A stretch of 64,000 nucleotides of DNA from Nissolia schottii (lineage: Eukaryota > Streptophyta > Magnoliopsida > Fabales > Fabaceae), in assembly GCA_003254905.1 (NCBI GenBank), contig QANU01103327.1, positions 1 through 64,000 of the forward strand, written 5' to 3'. The translations under genes and the position numbers were made by a program. Of the stretch, positions 45,401 to 57,187 are shown piece by piece. The notes beneath the pieces were generated by a model. That model had not been told where the DNA came from. It made no database searches and saw only the letters and a program-made list of their open reading frames with translations. Each line of letters begins with the position of its first letter. Within the stretch, counting starts at the first letter, position 1.

Positions 45401-47237
45401 AGAGTGACCAAGAGAAGACTCAGAGAGACTAGCTATGAATAGCACAGGCACAGTAACTAACGTTTTGAAATTTGCAACCATGCAATTGTTTATTACCTTC
45501 TGTTCAGTGTCGTTAGGTTCTGATTCTCTCTGGTACTTGTCATATGCTTCATCATCATCCACAAACCAGCTAGCATCTGACAGAAATAGCTCACGACCAC
45601 TGCATTGGACAAGGAAAAAGATAGTTGGATAATCAGCCAAGTAAAAGATTATCAGTCCCTTCACCTTTTTCAAAAAATTCTTCTGTTGAGTAATCCTGGG
45701 GCTACACACACAGTCACATGCAAACTATAGGAAAAAGATAGTTGATGTACCTCATACGGTCATTCTTAGCCCTCTCTGCTTGTTGTGCAGCCAAATTGGC
45801 ATCTCTCTCTGCTATCTTTTTATTCTTCCATTGAAGGAATAAATCAGGAGTCATGGGAGTTGTAGTTGCCACTTTGGCTCGCTAAACCATGTCAAATATT
45901 TTGTTAGATAACCTGATTTAATATTAAATGAAATAATGAAATAGGCCATCATAGGGGGAAAAAATATTGACCTGATTTTCAATCTCCTCTTCAATTGTTA
46001 TTTTTTCAGATTCTTCCTCTAACAAAGCCTTCATTTGAGATTTTAATACATATCCAGGGGGAAGTGCATGTCTATAGTGGCAATTCTTACCACCATTGGG
46101 GCAAACCCAAAACCAACCATACTGTTTCTTCTCCACGGCATCCAAAAAGTATTTACAGACCTGAACAGAGAGAACAGACAGTAGTCACTAAGTGTTGCAC
46201 GAGCCAAATGCAATGGCAATTTGAAAATACTGCAATATCATGAAACACTTCAAAAAGCCCCATAAATGAACCAAAGCCATACCAAACCATAGATACAGAA
46301 GATGCAAAATATCAGACCAATGAGTGTAACAGTGGCAATTCCAACAATTCACATAAAACTTACTATGTCAGTTGGTTTGTTCTGATTATACTCATTCTTC
46401 TTCGACTCCACCACCTTCTCCAAGGTCTCTTGATCCCAATCCTCCATTGTATCTGACAACACGAGCCAAACAGCAGTTAGAAAGGGGGAAAAAAAGATCG
46501 GCAAAACCAAAACAAACAGGTTACAAACAAGCATCATCATCATCAAGCAACACCTTCATCGCGCTTGTCACTATAGATGTCAATCTTTTCCCCTTTCCTC
46601 TGAACATTCAAATCATGAGAGAACTTGCATTTGAAGCCCTTGGTACACTGCCCCGCTTTGAAAAATTCACATAATATTGACTTGGGATCCACACCTGACC
46701 AAAAATTTAGATGCATCAATTTCCAGCAGCAGCAACACTGAATCAACCCATTATAAGAAGAAGAAAAGTTGAAGTAAAACAACACTATAATGATTACCAA
46801 CTGGCACTTTGGGCTGACTAACAGCTATTTTGAACAAATCATTTAGCTCCTTTTCCTTGGCCTTCTCCTCTTCCTTCTTTTTCTGTCATCATCATTACTA
46901 CACAATCAGCAGAAAATCAAGTTGGAAACATAGTTACCCAAATCCCCAACGGATTAATGATGATAAGTAATTAAATTTATAACTAACAAAATATAAATAA
47001 GTTTTTCGAGGTAAAAAAAAAAAGGTGTATAGAGTGAGAGAGTGAGAGAGAGAGAGAGAGAGCGACCTTGACAGCGGCTTTGGTAGCATCGGGCTTGGGC
47101 TGAACGGATTGCTTGAGGTTCTGAACGTACTTCTGGACATTTTTGCTCTTGTTTTTGTTCTTGAGACCGAAGGTTTTGTCCTCTACGACCTTCTGCTTCT
47201 TCGCTAAATCGGCTTTTGATGGCTGCTTAGGCGGCAT
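42496..47237 (-). CDS. CCCH zinc-finger protein, ZC3H15/TMA46 (DFRP1) type
   Basis: Related to yeast Tma46 and human ZC3H15, which bind the ribosome-associated GTPase DRG1; in Arabidopsis the relatives are C3H-class proteins. Eight exons join in frame: 47237-47067, 46882-46798, 46694-46554, 46452-46364, 46160-45972, 45881-45751, 45599-45497 and 42681-42496, giving 364 residues. The lysine-rich start ([16 protein letters not shown]) is followed by [17 protein letters not shown], a charged helix, a first CCCH finger (Cys94, Cys102, Cys108, His112), a second finger (Cys164, Cys182, Cys189, His193 in [12 protein letters not shown]), a helix [13 protein letters not shown], the [19 protein letters not shown] coiled region, and an acidic tail with [15 protein letters not shown]. 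Intron 7 is 2.8 kb and filled with inverted-repeat elements. A telo-box lies upstream near 47408. The gene appears intact. Confidence 0.95.
42905..43378. mobile_element. foldback element with GGTTRTMAAACTC ends, in the zinc-finger gene intron
   Basis: The left end GGTTGTAAAACTCTCGAGTT and the reverse of the right end GGTTATCAAACTCACGAGTT match at 17 of 20 bases, with further AAACTC/GAGTTT words inside both ends. No target duplication could be fixed. It is about 470 bases long and non-coding. Confidence 0.65.
43648..44675. mobile_element. about 1-kb element with long inverted repeats, one end duplicated
   Basis: The left arm (TTGACCTCCCTTGAGGTCTA and about 40 bases more) pairs with the right end at 44673-44615. 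The right arm is present twice in tandem with a 60-base period (about 44535-44594 and 44595-44654). The interior contains a less AT-rich stretch (44160-44480) without a recognised gene. It lies in intron 7 of the zinc-finger gene. Confidence 0.7.
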
Positions 47238-47407
47238 CTTTTATCGGCATCAAAAAATACAAGTTAATCCAATGAAATTCGGGAATGAATACGAAGGAGA
47301 GTATGTGCTATTGTTTGTTAGAGAGGGAAGAAAATGGGGCTGCCGGAAAAAGAAAAGTAAAAAAGGAAAAAAGGAAAGATGATGATGTGTTGTGTTGTGT
47401 GGTGTGG

Positions 47408-47416
47408 TTAGGGTTT
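47408..47416 (-). promoter_or_regulatory. telo-box upstream of the zinc-finger gene
   Basis: TTAGGGTTT on the plus strand (AAACCCTAA on the gene strand) lies about 170 bases before the ATG, in the likely 5' UTR or core promoter. This motif is frequent in genes of the translation machinery, which suits a ribosome-associated protein. Confidence 0.5.
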
Positions 47417-47599
47417 GGAGTTTGGACGAGGAACGGGGAGAAGGGTCGAGATTCGAGAAGCTTACGAAGAATTGGAATTCCCGATCTACCCCTGCCTCGC
47501 CAACTCAATCGGGTGAAGTGATGGTACTTTTACTACGTGTCACTATATGGTGGCGGTGTGGTCATCCAAGAAGGCGAAGGATTCCATAGTTCGCGTGCC

Positions 47600-49880
47600 G
47601 CTAGATCATTATATTGGGCGGCCTCGAATGGCCGAAAATAAGGGCGGGCGGGATTGAAGAAATATGAGAAAAAAAAAATTGGTTTAATCGGATCACCCAA
47701 ACACTTATTTTAATATACGATTATAATTATTATAATGATATGATATGCATTTTTTTGTCTTTAATTACATGTACACTTATTCAATAAGTTTAAATATCAA
47801 GAAACTCTCTAATACGAGGGATATTAATAAAAAAGATAAGTAAGCTCAAAATGTCATTATTACATGGAGGCTCACGATTATTAAGTTTTTGAAGTAATTT
47901 ATCTAATGTTTTATATTAGAACAATTACATTCATATAAATTTTATTTTTATAGATTTAACCCATTTAATTTTAAGTATTTGACCCCTAATGTAAATGGTT
48001 TGTGCTTTTTATTAACTGTAAAAAAAAAGTGTTAGTCTTATTACATAACTAAAAGATAGTTACAAAATCTTTGTAAATAGTTTAACTATGTTATACCTGA
48101 TTGATTAAATTGAATGCAAAATATATTTTTTATAATTTTCTTTGTTATATAGTCATATTCAAACATTTGAGAGTGAGCACTGCAAAGCCAAGGGAGCACT
48201 GCAATGACACAGAAGTTTCTGACTTGGATGGCAACTCAATTTTTCCTGGGGGAATTTATATGATTTGCTGCAAGTCCTATTGAACTGATTCGATTTTGTT
48301 GTCTAGTCCTTGGTCAATGAACAATTTATTGTTGTATTTTGGAGGCTGTAAGTCAATATGTGGTATGATGTTTATTTAAAGAATGAAAGCGTTGTGATAT
48401 TTTGGAGCATGCTTAAGCGACTAGCAGGAATATATACTGATTTTATGGCGTTTAAGATATGCCACTCACGTGTATGCAAATTTGGAAAGGAAGAACTGGA
48501 ATAGAAAGAATTTTTTTTTAAAAAAGGAACTAAATGTATAAGTGATCAGGTTTTGGGTATTTTGGTTACACCTGTTCTTGAATTATTTGCTTTGATGTAT
48601 ATTTTAATCCAATATTTAGTTATATATTGTCCTTAGAAGAAAAAAAAAATCGCATTGCCTTCATGAGTATTTTGCTTTATAATCTCAGTGGCTTTGGGTT
48701 GTAATTAAAATCGTAGCTCTTGCACAACAAAATTGAAACAGTTGCCTTTCATATTATGTTAATGGCATTACCTTTCAGAATTTCTACATCAAATAACATT
48801 TTTTTAATTAAAATAATAATAATATTAAGGCAAAATTCCAAACTTTTTATGTCGTTTAGTAGTACCTTCAATCCTAACAATATATTATTCGATTCCAAGA
48901 TTTTAAAGACATAAATTAAATTATATATGTATAGCTACTATTAAATTTTTAATTTAGAAAGGAATGAAAAGAAAATTTATTAGCAGAGTGCATTAGTTAG
49001 ACGTGATGAACTTAAACATGCTAATATTGCTGAAGTTGTTGTTCAGTAGCAAGTAACATCTCATACAATACATGTGAAATTGGACTAAATTAAATTAGAC
49101 AAGGCATAAATGAAATTTTAATTGTTGCCTATCATCTTCGTTGTTGCTACTCCATAGATGTGGCTGCAATGACGCTTCGAAATGCCCTTCCCCTCGCAAT
49201 TTGCCGCCGCGACTGCTGCTATTGGAAAATGCAACACGACACAGGCTGTTCCATGGTTGGAGGCCACTCAGCTCAGCTCCAATGCAATAACACCGCTATA
49301 CCCCCTAAAACGCTGGCAAAAACCTCAACAATTAGGTAAATTTCATTGACGTTGATCACACTTGCAAAGATCCTACCATGATCCCCAACCACACAACAAC
49401 TAACACCCCTTCACTCTCAAACTAAATTCACCAAAACCAAATAGTGGCTTAGAGTGCATATTGTCATAAGGATTTTGCTTCCTTGAGTCTGCATAGATAC
49501 GCAAGAGTAGATAAATATTTGTTTTTTTGGGCCCATTTGAGGAAAACTTTAAAAAAATAACTAGAGGTTTTTTTTTGGAAAATTTATGAAAAACTCCAAA
49601 TTCTTTCTTTTCCTTTTATAAAAACTCAAGCAATTCAAACACTGGTTTTGGCGTTTGTTAAAGTTAGTACCACATTAACTCGGTCTAAAAACAATAAGAC
49701 AGAAATACACAGACTCAGTCCCAAAAAAGCAGAGCATTCACAAACTTTTGAACAAAGTTATTGAACAACTTTTCAATGAAAGATGAACACAAATTCATCC
49801 ACATTCTGCTGTAAGTTGAATAAAAAAAATTACAACGACGACTAAACTGTTGGAACATGACATAGCCAGCATCTTAGACA
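47600..49880. other. intergenic spacer, no gene recognised
   Basis: AT-rich, with a short less AT-rich patch at 49150-49320 that lacks a usable frame. The last 100 bases probably belong to the 3' UTR of the topoisomerase gene. Confidence 0.55.
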
Positions 49881-49901
49881 ATAGACATCATTTCTCACGG
49901 A

Positions 49902-51819
49902 TCACAGCCAGTCCTTCTGCTGCAATTTCAAGGGCAAATAAACTTCGGAGAGATACTGAAAGCCAAAGGTGCTCAAAGCCTGAATTTCAGCCTTTTGCTT
50001 AGTTTTCACCATCAACGATAATTCCTCAACCCAACCTGGATTCTTCTTCACAAAATCCTCCTCAAGCATGTCCTTCCCAGTCTTAATATCCTGATCGGTC
50101 ATAGGCAACCTACACTGCTCAGGTATCTTGTACTTGTCCAAATCACTAGGCCTAACCCCAAGCCACTTTATATCAGGGGTTGTTAGGTTGGCACTGTCGT
50201 AGGACATGTTCTTCGACCCGCACCCATAGACAGAAAGAATCTTCAGCCCATAAGGATCGCTGTCCACAAGTGCAAGAACAGGCAGCTTCAACTCTGTCTT
50301 CATCTTCTTTAAGAAGAGCCTTGTTGCAACATCGGGCTGTCCCTTTGCCGTCACAATTATACAAGGGAACCGGTTGTAGAACCTATCCTCAGCCAATCTC
50401 ATATAAGCAGCATCCTTCTCCACCAATAGAATGAAAAGAGCATCACTTTGCATATCACCAACACGATCAATATTCGGTGGAATTGCCTTTCCACCCATGC
50501 CCATCTTTGTGCAATCAATCATGTCCCCATTGTCGCTGAAAATCAGCCTCCCCACAACAACACCTTTGGTTGATAGACATCACATTAGACAAGCAAGCGA
50601 AAACTAAAAATGGGAATATAAAATTTACTAAGCCAAGATATGTGTGTAACAAATGATTTTATACATATAAGATTAACAAATCATATATGCATCAGTAACT
50701 AACTAGATGAATGAGTCAACTAATCAAATTACCAAAGAGTATTTAACCACTAACTAACCACATGTGCACATGCAGCTAATAAGATGACTAAGCTAACTAT
50801 TCAAATCAATAGATAGAAACTAATCACTACCTGCTGACAAAGGGTTAATCAAGGTGATCAACAACCTCGACCAGGGTACGTCATCAGCAGAATGTATAAC
50901 AGTTGTGCTGGGCGGCTAAGTGGAGCCCGAAACTAAGGAAGAGATTCATCAATGAGCTTTCCGCAATAAACCTCTGTAAACACATCATCTATCTTTGGAA
51001 ATGTATATAGTACTCATTTAAACACATTACTTGCGCATAGAGAATTGATTCGACTCAAGCTAGATTAACCGTAGTCTAGTGGACCACAGATAGTGATAGT
51101 TTAGACCAAACCAAAAAAAATCTCCAACCTTATACTCCAACAGTCAAACGGAATTAATCTCAGCGAGCGATTCAAATGAGCCCAACCTAATCAACCTAAG
51201 GAACAAACCAAATACAGGGTAATATACCTTTCTCGGCGGCAACGACATTAAGGCTGGACCGGGTGCAGCCCAGCATACAGGACACGTCATCAAGAACAGC
51301 GTCAGACTGGATCTGGTCCTGGAACAACTTCACATCCGTGTAGAAGAGATCACGCTTGGTGACATGTATCCCCTTGATGCACAGCTGGTGGACCAGCTGG
51401 ATGATGCGCGCGGTTATGGCGGACTTCCGGACCGTCGAGATGTTGGCGAAGGGGCGGAGGGATGTCTTGTCCTTCAGCACGATGCGGTCGAGCTCAGGGA
51501 CGTAGAGCTGGTTGGCGGCGGAGCGGGAGGGTACGTCGAAGGCGAATCCGTTGCCGGAGATGATGGAGTGGGCGATGCGGAGGACGAGGGACTCGATGTT
51601 GGACTGGACGGAGGAGAGGGAGAGGTCGGAGACCTCGCGGCAAGTGAAGGGGAGTGAGAGGTCTTGGAGGGTTAGGGTTTTGGAGGAGGAGGGAGAGGAG
51701 GCGGCGAAGTCATTGAGGGTTTGGAGGATGACGGGGTCGGGTTTCAGCTTGTTCTTGAAGGGGAGATCGTCGCCGTCGGCGTTCGCCGTGGTTCGGTGGC
51801 GCTTTTTGCGGTCTGCCAT
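49902..51819 (-). CDS. SPO11-3: DNA topoisomerase VI subunit A (SPO11-3/BIN5/RHL2)
   Basis: The DNA-cleaving subunit of the plant topoisomerase VI, which in Arabidopsis works with TOP6B (BIN3) and RHL1 in the nucleus to allow endoreduplication and large cell size. Two exons, 51819-51228 and 50563-49902, join as [11 protein letters not shown] and give 417 residues (Arabidopsis about 427). The winged-helix catalytic part contains [14 protein letters not shown] with the active-site Tyr160, preceded by NISTVRKSA. The Toprim part has Glu246 in LLVEKDAAY and the Asp298/Asp300 pair in ALVDSDPYG, the metal ligands. The C-terminus ends LQQKDWL. It is the somatic SPO11-3 type and not the meiotic SPO11-1/-2, judged by the [11 protein letters not shown] and [13 protein letters not shown] blocks. 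The gene appears intact; an E2F-like site lies upstream. Confidence 0.97.
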
Positions 51820-51867
51820 GGGATGGAATTGAAGGGAGTGTGCTATGGGTGGTGTGGTGGAAGTGCG

Positions 51868-51876
51868 GGCGGGAAA
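51868..51876 (-). promoter_or_regulatory. E2F-like site upstream of SPO11-3
   Basis: GGCGGGAAA on the plus strand (TTTCCCGCC on the gene strand) lies about 50 bases before the ATG. TTTCCCGC is a good E2F/DP consensus, and E2F control is expected for an endocycle gene. A single short motif, so chance is possible. Confidence 0.5.
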
Positions 51877-51944
51877 TGAAATGAATGCCTCTAGCGGATT
51901 ATTTATTCGCTTTTGTGTAAAAGGAATTTTTTATAAATAAAAAT

Positions 51945-52190
51945 TTGGGTTAGTTAATGTTTTTGATCTATGTAAAATTTGAAAGTTTGGTTTTAATCCC
52001 TGCGTAAAATTTTTAGTCCCTATAAAATTGTAAAATTAGGTTTTAGTCTCTGGGGTGGGGTGAGGGTTGACTGTGCTGACGTGGCGCTGACGCGGCGCGC
52101 TACGTGGGATGCCACGTGACATAACCCAAACACCCAACCCAGACTCATGACCCGAATCCAATTCTGACCCGCCCGTTAAAAAAAATAAAA
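51945..52190. repeat. second copy of the AGTCCCT/GACGTGGC dispersed repeat
   Basis: It shares the order of phrases seen at 13290-13800: TTTAGTCCCTATAAAATTGT, a GC-rich GCTGACGTGGCGCTGACG block, then ACCCAACCC and an A-rich run. The class is undetermined; the repeat leads directly into the duplicated 350-bp unit. Confidence 0.5.
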
Positions 52191-52204
52191 AAATTCTAAA
52201 ATCT

Positions 52205-52555
52205 GCTCGGATCTATCCCTTTCGGCTCGCTCTTTCTTTGTTCCTTTCTTTATCGCTCTCTTGGTTTCCTTTTCTGTCTCGTGGATTCTCAAATCCGCAT
52301 CTCTCTCAACTCACCCTCTATCCGTTTCCTTTTCTCTCTCTTGGTTTGGGGGGTGTGTGTGTGTGTGTCATGTTGTTTTGGGTGGTGGGTGTGTTGTGTT
52401 GTTTTGGATGATGGTAGGTTTGTGCTATGGTGGCTGGGAGTGGTGGCGGTGAGGTGGTCCAGTAATGGTTGAGGGCGGTGGTGAGGTATTGTCTCTTTCC
52501 CCTTCTCTTAAAATTTTTTTGAACAGATTACTAGTCAAAGTAGAGAAAATCACAT
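52205..52555 (+). repeat. 350-bp dispersed repeat, copy A
   Basis: The segment from GGATCTATCCCTTTC to ACATACCTCTCAAC is repeated at 57188-57535 in the same orientation with roughly 85-90% identity. It includes a CTCTCTTGGTTTCCTT block, a (GT)n run and a GTTTTGGATGATGGTAGG phrase. Its open frames are kept by composition and are not a recognised protein. It may be the leader or terminal part of an unidentified element. Confidence 0.8.
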
Positions 52556-52559
52556 ACCT

Positions 52560-54069
52560 CTCAACTTCTTCCTCTTCCTCTACAATTTTGATTGATTTTC
52601 CTTTCTGTTACTGGTGATTTTTTTTTTTTGAATGATTTTTTTTCCCAGAAAAGTCCCCCCTTTTACTGTGTGAATTAGAGTGTATTTATAGTGTTAAAAC
52701 TTGAACATCTAATTTTAATTTTTGCTTGTTGCAGATTTTCCTATTCTATAAATGTACATTGCTTGAATTTTTCTTGCAAGAAAACTCCCACTTCTGTATG
52801 TTGCTTGCTGCCAAATTCTAAAAAGAGGAGAAAGCAAACTTTTGTTGAAAAAATTGGGAGTTTTTGGAAAAATTTGTCATTGTTTCTGTTTAGGGAAAAG
52901 GGGGTTTGGGAAAAAACGTTGATGCCTTCCCTTTTTTTTTTTCAATTTTCAATTTTCACTTTTTTTTTNGACAAAAAACTTAATTAACCCTTAAAAATAT
53001 AATAAAAAAATTTAAGTATTTTTTAAATGTGTTTTTGAGAAGTTACATAGTTGACCAACAAAAAATAAATAGGAAAATGCCAGCAATACTCTCTCACATT
53101 ATTCAGATGAGATGAAAGTGTAAGTGTGGGAGAGTCCTAGGGACTCTTTAAATTATGGTTTATTTAAAAAAAATTAAATAATAAAATTATATTAATAAAT
53201 ATGATTGCATAAAATGTTGTAAAAAGTAATGCTAGTCTAGTGGATAAGGCATTGCAAAGGCTTTGAATATGGCCTAGGTCTGGCATGTTTACTAAAATAG
53301 GCTTCAAAAATAGCTTGAGTCTGGCCTTTTTGTCAAACAGGCGGCCTGACCTATTCCCACCCCTAGTTGTAGTGGCTCTTTGATTTAGATTGAAGGTGGC
53401 TTTTTAAGTGCACTCGGTGGGTCTTTGTTTTTCTAAGCATGAGAAATTGAGAATGTCAAAGGTGCGACAGCGTGAGGCTCCACTGCAGCTGTTGATATTC
53501 TCTTGGAAAATACTGTAGTGCTAGTCAAAGTTGCAAGACAACTAAGAACGACAAAGGATGACAATGCGAAAGAATAAAATTGACCGTTTAAACTTGGGAG
53601 TTTAAATAAATTTGAGAGTTTAAATAAATTTGTAGAGTCTTTATAAGTTCAGATGGTAAATTTGTATGAGTTTATTTATTATTAAAAAAATATTTAAAAA
53701 ATATATTATGCTACAAAAAATATGATATAATATAATCTAAAATTCATAATTAAACACTTTAACTCCCCATTAAATGCTTCAACTTCAAGAATCTTAAATT
53801 AAAATACCAATTATAGCATATTAATAGCAAAATGAACAATCTCAACCAGTTTTACCAATCTAAATGATGTTGTTTTGTGTCTTTTGAGCCTTGTAGAAAA
53901 GGACCAATGTATGATTTATATAAACAATGGCCAAATGATACACACACGTCAATACTTCTTCCAATATCTAGAACGATATTTTTAAAAAATTATAAAATTA
54001 GTCAACAAATAAAATATATTTAGTTTAATGATTTACAAGACTAAAACATACAAGCTTTTTGTTTCCTCT

Positions 54070-54107
<38 letters not shown>

Positions 54108-54250
54108 ATTGTTCAAGTTATATAGTAAAAAAAAATTTAAGACTAAGGTGAAAATGAATTGCAAAGGTTTTAAGGAAAAAATAAAAATAAAAATTAGTTA
54201 AAATACGAGGAATCTAGATAAAAGTGAGTAGCGTGGTGATGGTTTTTGTT
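52560..54250. other. intergenic spacer with an N, a repeat end and a TA microsatellite
   Basis: A single N follows a T run at about 52969. GCGGCCTGACCTATTCCCAC at 53340-53359 (then CCCTAG) resembles the end of a known style of plant repeat whose other end I could not find. The run (TA)16 occupies about 54072-54105. No gene is seen. Confidence 0.5.
54072..54105. repeat. TA dinucleotide microsatellite
   Basis: About 16 to 17 uninterrupted AT units. Confidence 0.9.
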
Positions 54251-54254
54251 TTTG

Positions 54255-55583
54255 TGTGAGGCACCTTTGCAACAACTTTAGGAAGAAGTTTACTGGAAAA
54301 CAACTGAAAGAGCTCATGTTGATAGCAACAAAGGTAACCTATCCCCAAGCTTAGGAAAGGACAATGAGGGAAATGCAGAAGGTCAATGATGAAGCATACA
54401 AATACCTCCTAAAGATCCCACCACGACATTGGAGTAAATCAAGGTTTGTGATGTATTGCTAAATAATATGTCTAAAACATATAATAGTATCATACTAGGT
54501 GCAAGATAAAAGCTGATTGTGACGATGATGGAAAAGATAAGAATTTTTCTTATGGAGAGGTGGGCTCAAAATAGAGAGAGAACCTCATCGTACCAAGGCT
54601 TGGTTTTGCCCAGAGTTCAGAAGAGACTAGAAAGAGAGCAACAACTTAATTAGTGGCAGTTGGTTGGTTATGCAATCAGGTAGCCCTTTATTTTAGGTGC
54701 ACCATGTAAATAAAATTGGAAACAGAGTTTTAGTTAACCTAGAAACTAAGAAATGTAGCTTCAAAAAGCGGATGTTAATAGGAATATCATGTTGCCATGT
54801 TATCTTTTGCATAAACCAATTTAATAAAAAAAATATTGAGGACGACATTCCAGCCTACTATAGGAAGGAATGTTATGAAGAAAATTACTAACCAATGATA
54901 TATCTAGTTAATGCAGGAAAACATATATTTGGGAAAAAAAAACTATTTATGATGATATTTTGCCTCCTCCAATCAGAAGAAAACCAAGGAGACCTAAGGA
55001 ATCAAGAAGGAAAAGGAAGTCAATGAAGAAAAAAAGAAAAAGACTATAATTAGTAGAAAACGCTTTGAAAACAAGTGTAGGAATTATGGTGTATTAGGAC
55101 CCAATAAATCTATATGCAAGGTTCCACCATCTTAACCTGCACAATCTCCACAGCGTACACAGTCTTCTAATCATGTTCAGTTATCACATTATGCTCAATC
55201 TTTTGAGTTTGCTTACCTATCTCGTCTTGCTCAATCTTCTCAGCCTTCTACTACCTAGATAGAAAAGGTAAAGTATGTACTTGTATTTCTAGAGTTTGTT
55301 TAATACCTTTTTTTCGTTGCTAACTGCTTCAAACATTGTTTTAGGAAACTACAAAACGTGTGGTTCGGTTTACAAAAATTTCACAAAAGCAAACTTCTCC
55401 TACTAATAGGATAAATGTAAAGCCTATTATAGTGTGTACTATGAGATGTTTTCTTCCAATTTTGCATTCTCATAATTTTTTCTTTACTCTAGCCCACCCT
55501 ATCTTGGAGCCAACCTGTGGCTTAACCTCCTCAGATGTAGACCCCAACCTCCATGAGTCAACCTGTTGTAACGATTCAATCTA
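54255..55583 (+). mobile_element. MULE (MuDR-type) transposase remnant
   Basis: Plus-strand frames show ordered parts of a Mutator-like transposase: RHLCNNFRKKFTGKQLKELM (54258 on), ERTMREMQKVNDEAYKYLLK, PPRHWSKSRF, a degenerate middle, then the SWIM zinc-finger region TKKCSFKKRMLIGISCCHVI (about 54750), DIPAYYRKECYEENY and a basic tail with PPPIRRKPRRPKESRRKRKS-like wording. A stop codon lies at the position of an aromatic residue near 54346, the middle part is frame-shifted, and the second SWIM cysteine is replaced. The N-terminal DDE part and terminal repeats are not visible. A last frame (55360-55583) may be the C-terminal end. Confidence 0.75.
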
Positions 55584-55589
55584 AGACGA

Positions 55590-56170
55590 TCACCTAAAAT
55601 GGCGAAAACTATTGGAATGGACCAAGAAAATTATCCAAATGACGCTATTGGTGAAACGAACAACTAAAAGCTAGCTAATGGCTCTCCAAATGTGATAGGA
55701 TAGACTTTTTAAAATTATATTTGGTCATTGTGTAGCTTTTGCCCTTTTTGGAGTTGTAGTTGATCACATTTTCTATTCAAATAGATCCTTTTTAGAGTTG
55801 CAGATAACCATATTCGCTTTATATCTAAAGGAATGTATTTGCTTAAAAGGATCAATTTTTGGAATTTTAGTTACTGTATTTACTATTTAGTGAGCCTCTT
55901 TTTTATGGTAGTTGTCGCGACCATGATCGTGGCGGGAAGACGACGAAATATTAAAAGAAAAGGTAATTCAATGGAGTTACTACTAATTTTATTTAAATTA
56001 GGAAAAATTAAAAAAATCTTTATTTAGAGAAAACTTGTCAGTTTAGATTCGGGAGTCAATTATGCAATGGGAAGGGCAAAAACTTAATTTTACAGCACCC
56101 CTAATACATCCATATTAAAACAGTTACCTTAATTAATCGTGCAAATTATTTATAACCTCAAAAAATGAGA
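55590..56170. other. spacer after the MULE remnant, no gene seen
   Basis: AT-rich, without recognised frames; it may include the 3' part of the MULE. Confidence 0.5.
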
Positions 56171-56177
56171 AGATTTA

Positions 56178-56714
56178 TGAGTATCAAGTTGTCACAACTT
56201 AGATGCTCTAAAACGGGGTTAACAAGTCGTGTCGACTTAGTTAACACTTGTATTATTAAAACATATTCAAACATTTTTTTACTCGACAAACAAATAAATA
56301 AGAAAGTTAATTTAAGAAGGAAAACAAAGTTATATACATATACATGTGAAACAAAAATTATGAAAATTTAATTTTGGTTCAACTTGTGCTCGTACGTATC
56401 CTCTGGTGCAATGAAGAACTCAAAGCCACGTAATTCTTTCTAAAAAATATTTTTGTGCTGATTAATTTAATTTTATATTTTTTTACATTTTATTTTTTAA
56501 TAGCTTTTTTATTTAAACCTTTGGAGCATGAAGTTGTTACAACTAAAATGGCCAATGATAGAGTTAACAAATCGTTGCGTCTTAGTTAATATTTTATCAT
56601 CATGCTAAAAAAATATTTGTGCTAATTAAACTAAAAAAAAAATTAGAGTATCAAGGTGTCACAACTTGAATGCTCTAAAATGACTTAACAAATCATCATG
56701 ACTTAGCTAACAAT
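56178..56714. repeat. three copies of a 65-75-bp unit with a palindromic core
   Basis: Copies at 56178-56250, 56526-56590 and 56646-56714 share GTYACAACTTRRATGCTCTA, then a core in which GTTAACAAGTCG is followed by CGACTTAGTTAAC (first copy), an almost perfect inverted repeat. Spacing is irregular. The class is unknown; they may be subterminal repeats of an element next to the MULE remnant. Confidence 0.65.
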
Positions 56715-57187
56715 TTTATTTCTATGCTATTCCTTTTTTCTTTTTATTTTTTTTTTTATAGCAAACAACAATTAAAAAAAAAGAGAGAGATGTTCTAAGC
56801 CCAAACACACAGCCCAAAAAAAATGAAATAATAGAATAAAAAAATCAACAAAACAAAGGGAAAAAAAAAGTTTCAACCAACAACTAACCCAACTTCATGG
56901 CCCAACAAACAAGTTATTTAAAAACAAGAAGCCCAACAAAATAAAGTTTAAAGAATATGACAACAAAAAATCTACCTTGCACCTTCTCTCCTACTAATCT
57001 CTTCTCTCTCTCTATAGTCTCCATCTATCTCTCGGGCTCCATCTCACTCTCTCTTTCTCTCTCTGTTCGTGCTCTCTCAGCTCACTCTCGATTTGCTCTG
57101 TCTCTCTCAAGCTCACTCTCCCTGTGGCTTCAGGGGGCCTACCGCCGCCACGACAGGTCACTGGCAACGACAAGTTGGCCCTTCTCT

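Noticed and set aside
51364-51832. plus-strand frames of about 100 codons
   Set aside because: They are the antisense of the first exon of SPO11-3.
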